Source of the DNA: Platanthera guangdongensis
Taxonomy: Eukaryota > Streptophyta > Magnoliopsida > Asparagales > Orchidaceae
Length of the DNA stretch: 64,000 nucleotides
Direction: 5' to 3'
Assembly: GCA_039583875.1 (NCBI GenBank)
Contig: CM077164.1
Location: forward strand, 70,835,628 to 70,899,627
In this document: positions 11,251-21,389 of the stretch, one piece after another
Position numbering within the stretch: the stretch's first letter is position 1
Layout of the letters: each line of letters begins with the position of its first letter
Program-made: the position numbers and the translations under genes
The notes under the pieces: model-generated
Databases searched by the model: none
What the model was told of the DNA's origin: nothing
The model's input: only the letters and a program-made list of their open reading frames with translations

Positions 11251-14076
11251 TTATATATCTAGGAGGGTTATGGATTCGAAATTACCGTCCACAGGATCGC
11301 CTGCTATGTATAATTTTAAGCGATGACCGTTCACTTTAAACGAGCCTTTATCCGGGTGGGAGACGAGTACGGTCCCATAAGGCCAAACCTCTTCAACTTT
11401 GAAGGGGCCGGACCAACGTGATCTAAGTTTCCCGGGGAAAAGTCTAAGTCGTGAGTTATAAAGAAGGACAAGATCGCCCGGAGAAAACGTTTTTGGGGGC
11501 TTGAGTTTTCGGTCGTGATAGAACTTAGAACGCTCCTTATAGAACTTATTGCTCTCGTAAGCGTTGGCACGCCATTCATCGAGCTCGTTTAGTTGCAGTT
11601 TTCTATTTTGGGCGGCTAAGTTAGCGTCGAGATTTAAAAGTTTTAAAGCCCAAAGTGCGCGATGTTCTAATTCTACGAGTAGATGACACGCTTTGCCATA
11701 CACTAATCGATACGGCGTACAACCAATTGCGGTTTTGTATGCGGTACGATAAGCCCACAACGCATCGTCGAGCTTGATGGACCAATCTTTCCTATTAAGT
11801 GAAACGGTTTTCTCTAATATGCGCTTTATCTCCCGATTTACTACCTCTACTTGGCCACTAGTTTGCGGGTGGTAGGGGGTGGCAAGTTTGTGCGTGACGC
11901 CGTATCTAGCTAACGTCTTAGCCATCTGGGTGTTGCAGAAATGCATCCCCCTATCACTTACAATAGCGCACGGAGTGCCGAAGCGAGAAAATAGCTTTTT
12001 AAGAAATGTAACGACGACTCGCGCATCGTTGGTGGGGAGAGCTTGCGCTTCCGCCCATCTCGATACGTAGTCGACTGCTACTAAAATATACATATTTTTG
12101 AAAGACGGAGGTAGGGGGGCAACAAAATCTATGCCCCATAAATCGAAGACTTCGCATTCTAAAAACATGTTTTGGGGCATCTCGTCGCGACGAGAGATGT
12201 TACCCGACCGCTGACAGCTATCGCATGCGCGCACAAAATTGTGAGCGTCTTTGAATAGAGTGGGCCAAAAGAAGCCCGCCTCTAGCGCCTTCCGCGCGGT
12301 CCGGTTAGCTTGATAATGCCCACCAGCCGGACCCTCGTGGCAGTGCCTAAGGATTTGCGTGCACTCCACACCCGCGACACATCTTCGGACTGCTTGGTCC
12401 GCGCAGAGACGAAAAAGAAAAGGGTCCTCCCAAAAGAAATATTTCAAGTCAGAAAAGAATTTCTTCTTTTGCTGGCTTGAAAAGTCTTTTGGAAGTACCC
12501 TCGCAACTAAATAGTTTGCAAAATCTGCGAACCAAGGCGGGGAAGAAGAACTAGTAGTTATGGCTAGGAGGCGTTCCTCGGGGAATCTATCATTTATGTC
12601 AGATTCGACGAGCGCTTCCGCAGTGGGATTTTCTAAGCGGGAGAGGTGATCGGCGGCTAAATTTTCCGCGCCCCTCTTATCCCGGATCTCTAAATCGAAC
12701 TCCTGCAAGAGGAGGATCCATCGAAGAAGGCGGGGTTTGGCGTCCGTTTTTGCTAACAAATATTTTAAGGCGGAATGGTCGGTAAATACGATAACTTTGG
12801 ATAACGTTATATACGAGCGAAACTTATCGAAAGCAAATACGACGGCTAAAAGTTCCTTTTCCGTTGTCGTATAATTTTCTTGTGCGGAAGTGAGGGTCTT
12901 GCTAGCGTAGTAAATAGGATGAAAATATTTGTTTATACGTTGGCCAAGAACGGCTCCTACAGCAATATCACTAGCGTCGCACATAATCTCGAACGGAAGG
13001 GTCCAATCGGGCGCCACTAAAATAGGTGAATTGATAAGTTTTTGTTTTATGAAATTAAATGCAGACTCGCATTCGTTATCAAAGACAAAATTTGATTCCT
13101 TTTCCAGGAGGCGAGTAAGCGGCTTTGTTATTTTTGAAAAATCTTGAATAAAACGCCTATAAAAGCCCGCGTGCCCTAAGAAACTCCTAATAGATTTAAC
13201 GTTGGAAGGCGGGGGAAGTTTTTCTATAATTTCAACTTTGGCCTTATCGACCTCCATCCCCTTAGACGAAATCATATGGCCGAGAACCAAACCTTCTCGA
13301 ACCATAAAGTTACATTTTTCCCAATTTAAAACAAGATGCGTGTCCTCGCATCGCTGAAGGACACGGTCTAAATTATGAAGACAGGACGGGAAAGAGCTTC
13401 CAAAAACAGAGAAGTCATCCATAAAGACTTCCATAATGTCTCCTACCAGCTCGCCAAAGATCGCTAGCATACATCTTTGAAATGTAGCAGGCGCGTTGCA
13501 AAGGCCAAATGGCATTCTTCGATATGCGAAGGTACCAAACGGGCAGGTAAAAGTTGTTTTCTCTTGGTCATCGGGGGAAATGGGGATTTGGAAAAACCCC
13601 GATAATCCATCGAGAAAACAAAAATACGGATGACCGGACAAACGCTCTAAAATTTGGTCTAAAAATGGTAGTGGGAAATGATCCTTACGGGTGGCGTCAT
13701 TTAGTTTTCTATAATCGATGCACACCCGCCAACCCGTAACAGTACGAGTTGGGACGAGTTCATTGTGCTCATTCTCCACTACGGTAAGACCGCCCTTTTT
13801 GGGCACCACGTGAATGGGACTAACCCACGTACTATCCGATATGGGATAAATAATCCCCGCATCTAATAATTTAATAATTTCGGCCTTAACGACGTCTTTC
13901 ATGTTTGGGTTAAGACGTCGCTGCGGCTGAATAGTTTTGCGGCAATTATCTAGAAGAAAAATCTTATGGGTGCAGAAAGACGGGTTAATCCCTTTGAGAT
14001 CAGAAATTTGCCAAGCAATTGCGTGGCGATGTTTAAGCAAAACTCCCAATAAATCGGAAGTCTCCGATTCGCTCAA
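11251..14076 (-). CDS. pol: Ath-1 pol: reverse transcriptase, RNase H, integrase
   Basis: The 941-codon frame encodes the enzymes that copy the element RNA into DNA and insert it. The RT has its catalytic FMDD at residues 218-221. RNase H follows with [12 protein letters not shown], a [10 protein letters not shown] segment and [11 protein letters not shown]. Integrase has an HHCC zinc-binding region (H...H...CDSCQ) and catalytic D650, D708 and E744, a D-57-D-35-E spacing that fits DD35E integrases. No chromodomain follows. The ORF begins with an ATG overlapping the gag stop (ATGA), but comparison with Ath-3 shows this boundary is a one-base deletion inside a formerly single gag-pol frame. All catalytic residues I can check are present. 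Confidence 0.93.
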   Translation of the reverse strand: MSESETSDLLGVLLKHRHAIAWQISDLKGINPSFCTHKIFLLDNCRKTIQPQRRLNPNMKDVVKAEIIKLLDAGIIYPISDSTWVSPIHVVPKKGGLTVVENEHNELVPTRTVTGWRVCIDYRKLNDATRKDHFPLPFLDQILERLSGHPYFCFLDGLSGFFQIPISPDDQEKTTFTCPFGTFAYRRMPFGLCNAPATFQRCMLAIFGELVGDIMEVFMDDFSVFGSSFPSCLHNLDRVLQRCEDTHLVLNWEKCNFMVREGLVLGHMISSKGMEVDKAKVEIIEKLPPPSNVKSIRSFLGHAGFYRRFIQDFSKITKPLTRLLEKESNFVFDNECESAFNFIKQKLINSPILVAPDWTLPFEIMCDASDIAVGAVLGQRINKYFHPIYYASKTLTSAQENYTTTEKELLAVVFAFDKFRSYITLSKVIVFTDHSALKYLLAKTDAKPRLLRWILLLQEFDLEIRDKRGAENLAADHLSRLENPTAEALVESDINDRFPEERLLAITTSSSSPPWFADFANYLVARVLPKDFSSQQKKKFFSDLKYFFWEDPFLFRLCADQAVRRCVAGVECTQILRHCHEGPAGGHYQANRTARKALEAGFFWPTLFKDAHNFVRACDSCQRSGNISRRDEMPQNMFLECEVFDLWGIDFVAPLPPSFKNMYILVAVDYVSRWAEAQALPTNDARVVVTFLKKLFSRFGTPCAIVSDRGMHFCNTQMAKTLARYGVTHKLATPYHPQTSGQVEVVNREIKRILEKTVSLNRKDWSIKLDDALWAYRTAYKTAIGCTPYRLVYGKACHLLVELEHRALWALKLLNLDANLAAQNRKLQLNELDEWRANAYESNKFYKERSKFYHDRKLKPPKTFSPGDLVLLYNSRLRLFPGKLRSRWSGPFKVEEVWPYGTVLVSHPDKGSFKVNGHRLKLYIAGDPVDGNFESITLLDI

Positions 14077-16487
14077 ATGCGAAGAAATGATAACAGGGAG
14101 TGTATCATCTTTCCCAAAAAGGCGTATTTGAGTGAATCGGGTAGGGGTTTGAGTTCAAGGCAGGGCGGTTCTTCTAACGAGGTTTTAATTCCTATGTCTT
14201 TCTTACCAATTGGTTCGAAAGGCAAGTCTATAGACGTATCCTCGTCGCAGTTAAAATTTTCGAGCGCAAAAAGATCGTCGTTTAAAAACGTAGACTCAAA
14301 AATAGGGGAAGAACAATCTCCGAGATATGTGTCTAAATTATAACAAAAGTCATCGCTCGATGACGAGTCTCCTATGGAGGGATTAATAGAGAAAGTAACT
14401 TCGTCATCTCCTACCCGAAGGAGGAGACGACCGTTACTGACATCAATTAATGCGCGGGAGGTGGCGAGAAAAGGGCGACCGAGTATAATTGGTACATCAG
14501 TGTCCTCCTCGATGTCCAAGATGACGAAGTCTACCGGAAAGATAAACTTATCAACTCGGACAAGTACGTCCTCCACTACCCCGACGGGAAACTTAACCGA
14601 GCGATCCGCTAGTTGGATTCGCATTTTAGTAGGGGCCGGAGTGCCCAAACCTAATTTTTGAAAGAGCGAGAACGGCATCAAATTAATGCTCGCGCCTAAA
14701 TCTGCAAGAGCGTATTTTACTAATATATTGCCAAAAAGGCACGGGATGGAGAACCGTCCCGGGTCATTTCTTTTTAGGGGCAATTTATTAGTAAGAGCCG
14801 CTGAGCAGTCAGCATTAAGAGAAATATGCGAAATATGTTCTAATTTTTGTTTATTGGAAAGAAGTTGTTTTAGGTATTTCGCATATTTAGGCATCTGAGA
14901 GAGTGCCTCGCAGAAGGGAACATTAATATGAATTTGTTTTAATAATAAAATAAATTTTTCAAATTGCGCGTCCTTACGCTCACTATTAAGTTTATGCGGA
15001 TACGGCAAGGGCGTTTTAATAATTTTTTCATTTAAAATTTGTAAAGGCGGCGAAATCAAAGAAGGGGGAAGAGGGGTCGGAGGTGAAATATGTACCTGAG
15101 GATCGGTCCGTTTTGGATCGATCACCTCCTTTCCGCTACGGAGGGTTATAGCATTGATATTTTCCCGCGGATTGGGCTCCGTGTTTCCCGGCAGTGCCCC
15201 GAGCGCGCGCTCGGACATCATTCGCGCTAGCTGTCCAACCTGGAGTTCTAAGTTTTTTAGCGATCCGGTGATGTTCCGGATATTTGACTCGTTGGATGCT
15301 ATATATTTAGAAAAATTATCCTCCATCGGGGAGGGTTTTGGAAGAGGGGGAGGCGGCAGAAATCCAGGCGCGAAAGAATTGGGGGGGCGCTGCGCATTAT
15401 TCGGATTGCTCCATGAGAAGTTGGGGTGGTTCCTCCAACCCGGATTATAGTTATTGCTATAAGGGTTGTTATTGGGGTTGAAGGAAGGTCGTCCAGCATT
15501 TCCCACGTAGTCTACGAATTCATTTGCTACGCCGGCATTAGGGGGAATCGCCCAAGGAGGAGTGGTGGAGGCAGCAGACATCTCCGCCACCTGCTTTGTC
15601 AGCCTTTCAACTTGAAGGGCTAAGTGGGCAGTGGCATCCACTTCGAAGAGGCCGGCCGCCTGCTTGGGACGTCCCCGAGGGACGTTCCATTGGTAGGAGT
15701 TCATAGCCATCTCTTCAATAAGAGCTTGGGCAGCCTCGGGGGTCTTATTATTCAAGGTACCCCCGGCAGCCGCGTCAATCATTTGACGCGTCTGATAATT
15801 AAGCCCATTGTAGAAGATTTGGACCTGCAACCACGCAGGCAGCGCGTGGTGCGGACACTTGCGGAGGAATTCTTTAAAGCGCTCCCAAGTCTCAAAAAGA
15901 GACTCAGAATCGTTCTGCACGAACGAAGAAATGTCCGCCCGTAACTTTGCAGTTTTGGCGGGCGGAAAATACTTCGTTAAGAACCGCTCCGCAAGCTCGG
16001 CCCAGGTGGTGATACATCCTCGTGGGAGGGAATTCAACCACGCCTTAGCTTTGGATCTGAGGGAGAATGGAAAAAGGCGCAAACGAATGGCGTCATCAGT
16101 GACGCCATTAATCTTAAAAGTGTCGCAAATCTCCAAAAAACTAGACAAATGAACGTTCGGGTCCTCATCCGGCTGTCCATCGAACTGCACGGCATTTTGG
16201 ATCATTTGGATAACGCTCGATTTGATCTCAAAATTATTGTTCGCCACCGTCGGGCGGACAATACTGGACCCAGTATCGTCCAAATTTGGCCGGGCGTAAT
16301 AGGACATTGTACGCTCAAGGGCCGCGTTCGGATTGGGGTCGGCCATAGGAACGGCAGAGGGTTCTCCGATGGATTCTGCGGGATCCAAAGAGCGATTTCG
16401 GCGTTGAGACCGAATACGCGCAAGAGAGCGTTCGATCTCAGGATCGAAATCCAAATTGTCGGACTCCGAAGGCTGTCCACGGGTCAT
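14073..16487 (-). CDS. gag: Ath-1 gag-protease polyprotein
   Basis: This 804-codon frame starts at ATG 16487, about 160 bp after the primer site. The N-terminal half is Gag, the virus-like-particle structural protein, with the conserved region around WLNSLPRG and FLTKYFPP (roughly residues 150-260). Proline/asparagine-rich linkers follow. An aspartic protease has its active site DLGAS at D596-S600 and an ILGRPFL motif downstream. I see no CCHC knuckle. The last residues (after FLGK) are out of frame relative to Ath-3, where the frame continues into pol; the run near 14122 has GGG here and GGGG in Ath-3. So this is Gag-PR separated from pol by one deleted base. Confidence 0.93.
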   Translation of the reverse strand: MTRGQPSESDNLDFDPEIERSLARIRSQRRNRSLDPAESIGEPSAVPMADPNPNAALERTMSYYARPNLDDTGSSIVRPTVANNNFEIKSSVIQMIQNAVQFDGQPDEDPNVHLSSFLEICDTFKINGVTDDAIRLRLFPFSLRSKAKAWLNSLPRGCITTWAELAERFLTKYFPPAKTAKLRADISSFVQNDSESLFETWERFKEFLRKCPHHALPAWLQVQIFYNGLNYQTRQMIDAAAGGTLNNKTPEAAQALIEEMAMNSYQWNVPRGRPKQAAGLFEVDATAHLALQVERLTKQVAEMSAASTTPPWAIPPNAGVANEFVDYVGNAGRPSFNPNNNPYSNNYNPGWRNHPNFSWSNPNNAQRPPNSFAPGFLPPPPLPKPSPMEDNFSKYIASNESNIRNITGSLKNLELQVGQLARMMSERALGALPGNTEPNPRENINAITLRSGKEVIDPKRTDPQVHISPPTPLPPSLISPPLQILNEKIIKTPLPYPHKLNSERKDAQFEKFILLLKQIHINVPFCEALSQMPKYAKYLKQLLSNKQKLEHISHISLNADCSAALTNKLPLKRNDPGRFSIPCLFGNILVKYALADLGASINLMPFSLFQKLGLGTPAPTKMRIQLADRSVKFPVGVVEDVLVRVDKFIFPVDFVILDIEEDTDVPIILGRPFLATSRALIDVSNGRLLLRVGDDEVTFSINPSIGDSSSSDDFCYNLDTYLGDCSSPIFESTFLNDDLFALENFNCDEDTSIDLPFEPIGKKDIGIKTSLEEPPCLELKPLPDSLKYAFLGKMIHSLLSFLRI

Positions 16488-16630
16488 ACACCCGAATGAA
16501 AAGTAGAAAAATTAACTCTCTTTTTTTTTCGGATTTTGAAGAAAAGTTTTTTAAGTTTTTTTTTTTAGTTTTTAGAAATAAAAGTAAAAGTAATAGAGTT
16601 CGGATTCGGAATAACAACTCAAAGAGAAGT
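16488..16630 (-). other. Ath-1 leader
   Basis: The short untranslated leader between primer site and gag is rich in A on the sense strand. No other feature is seen. Confidence 0.7.
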
Positions 16631-16647
16631 CCCCGGCAACGGCGCCA
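16631..16647 (-). promoter_or_regulatory. Primer-binding site, tRNA-Asp
   Basis: The plus strand reads CCCCGGCAACGGCGCCA, the 3' end of plant tRNA-Asp including CCA, so the element RNA pairs with that primer. It lies 6 bases from the 5' LTR. tRNA-Asp priming is typical of Athila elements. Confidence 0.9.
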
Positions 16648-19121
16648 AAAACTTGATTGGCCCGCGAACAGACTCTTACTGTGGTTGGTTCGGTGAGTCG
16701 ATCGCCGCGGGCTTGCTAGGGTAGGCAAGTGCACCTATCGCAAGTAGTACTCGATATTCGGGAGAATACCGAGGTCGTATTATTCCCGGGAACGGGTTGA
16801 TTACCCCTACTCCTCCGAAAACACTATTATTTTACCGAAATAGAAGTTGAGGGTTTTAAGTAAAATAAGAACGAAAATAGATTTTAAGAAAGTAGTCGAT
16901 GAAGAGATAACTCCCGGTATCGAATTGCGTTAGGATTAAAAATAGATTTGAATAACTAGATATCTAAAGTTTCAATTTAATTAATGCGGAAACTTGGCCG
17001 TGGAGGTTCAAAATAATGAGCTCACCTATCTCTAGGAATATCGCTCACCTAGACATTAAGGCTATTCGACCGGGCTCTCGTCCGACGAAGGATTCCCCTT
17101 AATGCCCGCAGTACGCTAAGAACCCCGCTATTGGGTGGGGAACCCGATCCGGTAGAGTTAGCGCGCCTCCTCTCTCGAGGGTTAGTGCGGAACTCTATCT
17201 ACCCAGGGGTGATCTGTCCATATGCACGGCCTCTCGGCTAGCTAGCGTATGGATAACGGAAATAGAGCCCACACATCGATATGTGGGTCTACGCGTCGTT
17301 AACCCGGGGTAAACCTTAAGTTTTTAATTAAATTGAAAAATTAGACATTTGGTTATTTAAAACATTTTAGATCCCAAAGCTCTTCGATACCGAGGGCTAA
17401 AAGAAATTAGCCACTCATCGGAATGGGGAAAGCTTGTATGTTTGGGTATGCGAGCGTCCTAAACTATTCGCTGAAAGGTTATAAAGAAAATAAGAAAACA
17501 AAACAAAATAACCTAATTTTAGAAAAGTTATTACAAATAAACACACCCGCACTCATTCAAACATATAACAAAAAGGAAGAAATAAAACTAATTTACACAT
17601 AAGAGAAAATTGCATAATTGACATTTGCAGGTCCCACTCAAACGAGTGGGGGCGGGAAATAAAAGCTGAAAAGTGCATAATTGAAATTTGCAACTCCCAC
17701 TCAAACGAGTGGGGGCGAAAAATTAAAGCTGAAAATTGCAAGTCCTACTCAAACGAGTAGGACTGAAATGAAAGCGAGTTCTACTCAAACGAGTAGGAGA
17801 AAATAAATGCGATTACAGGGCTTTCTTAAATATTTACATCAAAATACAGTCCGACCATTTAACTCCTAGCGAGTAGGCGGAAAATCAAATCCAGCCATTT
17901 AACTCAAGTGAGTAGGCGGAAAATCAAATCCAGCCATTTAACTCAAGTGAGTAGGCGGAAAAAAATAAAGATTGAAAATTACAAGTCCTACTCAAACGAG
18001 TAGGACTGAAAATACAGACCGGCCATTTAACTCAAGTGAGTAGGCGGAAAAATAAAACAACACACGCACTCTACTTGAATAAAATCCAGCCAATTAACTC
18101 AAATGAGTAGGCGGAAAAATAAAAACAACACACGCACTCTACTTGAAAGTAACTACTCACGCACTCGTCTTGAAAGTAACTACTCACGCACTCTACTTAA
18201 ATAAACACACACGCACACACACACTTGCATAATTTAACTTAGGAGCTGAAAAATATCTCATACACACACACACTCGTGCTAAAATAATTGCAAAAATCAA
18301 CGTTATCGAAAAATTAAAATGACTGCATTTCTACCGCTGGAATGCAGTAGAAATGCATAAAAAGGCAAAATAAAAATTGTTTGAGCAAAAAGTTTTCAAA
18401 TTAAAGAGAGAAGGGCAAGTGCCCGAAAAATTAAAACGTTTACATTTTTACCGTTAGATTTTGATAGAAATGCTTAAAAAGTGAAAATAAAAATTGTTCG
18501 AGCGAAAATATTTTTTTGTAACTACTTAAAATGAAAGTTGATGAAAAATAAAAATAACAATTTATACATTACTATAGCCTTGTAAAATGATTTAAAAAGA
18601 GGGAGTAAGCTAAAAAGAAGCAATAGTTTTATAGTTAAAACAAAGTAAAAGCTAAGTTAAGAGGAATGAAAACTACCTTTTTTATTGTTTTACAAGTTCA
18701 AAAAAAAGCATTTTGAAGTATGAAAATCCTAAGTCTAACCAAATTTAAAGAGTTAGAGAATGAAAACGGCCATAATAACGGCTATAAATTTTGTTATAAT
18801 TGAAAAGAAAACATGAACATTTGCGTTTTAAAACATAATTTTTGCAATTTTAAGCTCATACACACACACGCATAATGAAAGTAAAAAATTAAAGTATATA
18901 AGATTGATGAAAAGGAGGCTATTTGGAGAAATTTCAAAGCATGTAGGATGAAATAATAGCGATTTTTATTACAAAAGAAAGGGATTACAAGAGTTCAAAC
19001 ATATAAACTTAAAAAGGAGAGGGAGGGGGATCCTTACATAGCACTAAAGCGACTCCAACAGCAGCCCTAATACATCAAAATGGTTCGGATTTTGGGAACC
19101 CTTAACTCATACAGCAGCTGC

Positions 19122-19130
19122 CTTTTTATA
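19122..19130 (-). promoter_or_regulatory. TATA box, Ath-1 5' LTR
   Basis: The sense strand reads GCC-TATAAAAAG-GCAGCTG. It lies about 20 bp downstream (sense) of the nearest array element, so the array is where promoter-proximal sites would be. Confidence 0.65.
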
Positions 19131-19146
19131 GGCAAAAATTTCCAAG

Positions 19147-19610
19147 TACACGCCCTCCGACACGGGCGTGTCGGGGGGCGTGTCAGCACTATTTACCGCG
19201 GGATTCGGCGACCTGACGGATTTGACGGCGATTTGACTTTCCGGCCGAAAACGCGGCGGTCACGCCCCCGGGTCACGGGCGTGACGGTGGGCGTGTCATT
19301 CGGCGCTTTAAGGCGATGTTGACTTCGGGATTCGCCGGCGCCAGTTTGTCGGGGCGGACACGGGCGTGGCGCATATCGGACACGGGCGTGTCCCTCTTGG
19401 GTTCGACGAACGTTGAGTTGAAATCGTCGAGCGGGATGGACACGGCTTGGTCACGCCCCGTGTCGGATTGACACGTGCGTGTCGAATTATGGAACACGGG
19501 CGTGTCAGGCTTTCCTCTTCAAAATTGGCCTCTTTTCGGGTTTTTGAGCTGTCACGCCCTGGTCACGGGCGTGACCAACATGTCACGGGCGTGACATGTC
19601 ATTTTTGCAG
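19147..19610 (-). repeat. GACACGGGCGTGTC array, Ath-1 5' LTR
   Basis: This is the counterpart of 8767-9230, with the first exact palindrome at 19159-19172. One copy differs from the other LTR (ACACGTGCGTGTC near 19471). It covers about 460 bp of U3. Confidence 0.9.
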
Positions 19611-19768
19611 ATTTTGACTTTTTTTCCTGAAAAATAAAATAAAGCAAGTTAGTATAATATTTACAAAAATAGGAGCATTTTATTGAATAAAAACAAGTAG
19701 AAATGATAAAAATTAAATAAAACGACTTAAGTAATGTACATAAAATTAGGTATATTTACAACTCATCA

Positions 19769-19773
19769 ATACC
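19769..19773. repeat. Ath-1 target-site duplication, right
   Basis: ATACC matches 6271-6275 exactly. Confidence 0.95.
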
Positions 19774-20326
19774 TCCCCTGAGATATCCCTCCCTAGGATT
19801 AACCCATTTCCCCTCGACCTTATTTCAGGCCCGTCTCCTACGACCGTTGGGGGATCGTTCGCTGGCCCTAAGTCAACGGATGTACCTATTATATTGGAAG
19901 ATGTACCTGACGAGGGATGATTATTTTTGGATGATGTTAGCGCTGAGGACCCGAAAGATGTTACTTTGATGTTATCTCCGTTGCCTGAAGCCCCATGTGG
20001 AATAAAAAAATTGTCGGGTTCAATTTTGCCTACTTTAGAGATCGTTACTGATTATGATTTGGCTGTAATATCTAGTGGGTTGGAAGATCTTTCGGCTGAG
20101 TTGGTAGAGTCCACCTGTAATGAATGTTTATCTGAGAGTGAGTTAGGTGATGACGATCCAGTTGAGTTTTCTATAAGGACGAATCCACTATTTGATCTTC
20201 CTCTTGATTTTGTGGGCTGGCACCCGGTGGATTTTTCTTGGACGTTAAATCCATGTTTTGACGGTGAGTATGACTTAGCTCCTCCTCCGGCATCGACCCT
20301 GTCGACTCCCCTTCCGGTTCACTTGA
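19774..20326 (+). pseudogene. Zinc-knuckle coding fragment, right half
   Basis: The reading frame of 6102-6275 continues here once Ath-1 is removed. It has one in-frame TGA at 19918-19920 and is then open to 20403, running into the LTR palindromes. The sequence is acidic and serine-rich with no catalytic motif I recognise. It ends at the 49-bp repeat. The function of the source gene is unknown; a Gag or pararetrovirus coat-protein tail is possible. Confidence 0.5.
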
Positions 20327-20375
20327 CTCAACCGAGCAGGACACGGCCTGTGACAAGCCCGTGTCCCAGGCCGTG
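20327..20375. repeat. 49-bp direct repeat, right copy
   Basis: Identical to 6015-6063. Here it adjoins the start region of LTR H. Confidence 0.85.
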
Positions 20376-20451
20376 CTTGGGCTGCATCCCGATAACGGTC
20401 TAACGGAGGCCTAGTGGGCTGAGGCCCACGGACGGCCCAGGGGACGTTACA
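20376..20451 (-). mobile_element. Tekay-like LTR 'H', 5' terminal piece
   Basis: On the minus strand the sequence begins TGTAACGTCCCCTGGGCC, the TGTAAC start used by T (34470) and G (22832), and runs into the palindrome array through the 49-bp repeat. Confidence 0.65.
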
Positions 20452-20478
20452 ATAAAAAGTGCACTTTTTATTGTAACG
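20445..20478. repeat. Perfect 34-bp palindrome
   Basis: CGTTACAATAAAAAGTG at 20445-20461 is followed directly by its exact reverse complement at 20462-20478. It joins the start of LTR H (minus) to the TGTAACG start of the Cassandra-like LTR (plus). Confidence 0.95.
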
Positions 20479-20763
20479 ACCCTAGCCGATCCAACGTGAC
20501 AGCGTCACGGCTCCGCTCTAGGTGTCGCTACGGGGCTGCAACCCAAGCACCCCAACCCCTCTCCCTCCACAGGCGGGTTGTTGGTGGCCACAGCCTCCCT
20601 TTGATGAGCGAACTCGACAGTTAAGCTGGGCCATACGGGGATTCCCAGGAGGTCACCCATCCCAGTACTACTCTCGCCCAAGCACGCTTAACTATGAAGT
20701 TCTTTCACTTCTCATCACCAATTGATCTAACCGCTACCCCGGGCATGGGGTAGGGTCGTTATA
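20472..20763 (-). mobile_element. Cassandra-like LTR with 5S rRNA domain
   Basis: The unit runs from TGTAACGACCCTA to TAGGGTCGTTATA, near-perfect inverted ends, about 292 bp. It contains a 5S rRNA-derived segment on the minus strand, the hallmark of Cassandra terminal-repeat retrotransposons, whose LTRs carry a Pol III promoter. The right end shares 34 bp with G LTR2 (about 24426-24459), so the exact boundary with G LTR1 is ambiguous. No flanking duplication is evident. Confidence 0.7.
20634..20705 (-). promoter_or_regulatory. 5S rRNA-derived internal Pol III promoter
   Basis: The minus strand carries AGTTAAGCGTGCTTGGGCGA, then GAGTAGTACTGGGATGGG and TGACCTCCTGGGAA, matching the A-box to C-box region of plant 5S rRNA. 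The 5' third and 3' end of a real 5S gene are missing or unrecognisable, so this is not a functional 5S rRNA gene. Confidence 0.85.
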
Positions 20764-21223
20764 ATTGGTCAGCTGTAGCTGACCGTTACTTTGTTTGCCT
20801 CTCTTTGGTGACTGTCTACTTGTAGGTGCTGCGGCTTTAAATGAAATGCATGGATTGAAAGCTTGTTGCTAAGGCCCTTGAAGGCCAAGTGAATCGTGGT
20901 TGGATTTCATGTGTGGCCGGCCTGCGTGCTGATGTACGAACTTGTATATATGTAAAAGAGAAACCTGTAAGGCCTTAAGGCCATGTGTGTGTGGGTTGTA
21001 TACATTCCTGGTTTTGGATATATAAATGTGAAATTTATATGTTAGTGGACATTCCTGGAGTTGAGTTCATGCAACTAATTAATGCTGCGCTAGAATGAAT
21101 TGGGTTAAGGACACGTATCGAATTTGATCACCACAAGTAATGCTGTCACTTGTCCGTGACGTATGGCATGGGGCCCCGGCCGGACCCACCGTTATATGTC
21201 ATGTGACGAGTGGGGGTGTTACA
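20728..21223 (+). mobile_element. G element, 5' LTR (3' portion only)
   Basis: This stretch matches 24426-24915 of the 3' LTR and ends GTGTTACA. The first ~1.6 kb of the LTR is absent and the Cassandra-like sequence stands in its place. It contains the GGTCAGC/GCTGACC hairpin (20767-20784) and the GGGGCCCCGGCCGGACCCA motif also found in T. Confidence 0.85.
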
Positions 21224-21226
21224 AAG

Positions 21227-21239
21227 TGGTATCAGAGCC
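21227..21239 (+). promoter_or_regulatory. Primer-binding site, tRNA-iMet (G)
   Basis: TGGTATCAGAGCC, complementary to the 3' end of initiator tRNA-Met, lies three bases after the LTR end. Confidence 0.9.
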
Positions 21240-21389
21240 AGGTTGAGATTGTTTGGGAGGAGAGAACAGAATTGAACTCACGAATGTCCACTAGGAATGT
21301 ATTTCAGGCACATGACGTGCGTGAGTGTGTAGTCAATGTAGCAGTACCGTTATGATATGAATTATTAATGTTGTTTTGTACATTGCTAG

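Larger units (their letters stand above)
6276..19768 (-). mobile_element. Ath-1: complete Athila-type LTR retrotransposon
   Basis: This 13.5-kb minus-strand element has two LTRs of 3113 and 3115 bp that differ at only scattered positions, an exact 5-bp TSD, a tRNA-Asp primer site, gag-protease, pol with RT, RNase H and integrase, and a polypurine tract. The RT sequence around FMDDFSVFG, the tRNA-Asp primer and the absence of a chromodomain are typical of the Athila lineage. No env-like ORF lies between pol and the 3' LTR. The near-identical LTRs mean a recent insertion, and it landed in the zinc-knuckle block inside LTR H. Confidence 0.95.
16654..19768 (-). mobile_element. Ath-1 5' LTR
   Basis: This is the promoter-bearing LTR for the minus-strand element, 3115 bp, TGATTGG...CTCATCA on the plus strand. 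It repeats the features of 6276-9388: hairpin repeats at about 17628-18120, TATA box at 19122-19130 and palindrome array at 19147-19610. Confidence 0.95.

Noticed and set aside
11331..11579. ORFs overlapping pol/gag in other frames (many between 11331 and 16696 and in 59998-62926)
   Set aside because: Shadows of the real gag and pol frames; no independent motif.
16631..16647. tRNA-Asp gene
   Set aside because: Only the 3' 17 bases are present, exactly where a retrotransposon primer site belongs.
20634..20705. Functional 5S rRNA gene
   Set aside because: Only the internal promoter region matches; the 5' third and the true 3' end are absent, and it lies in a Cassandra-like LTR.
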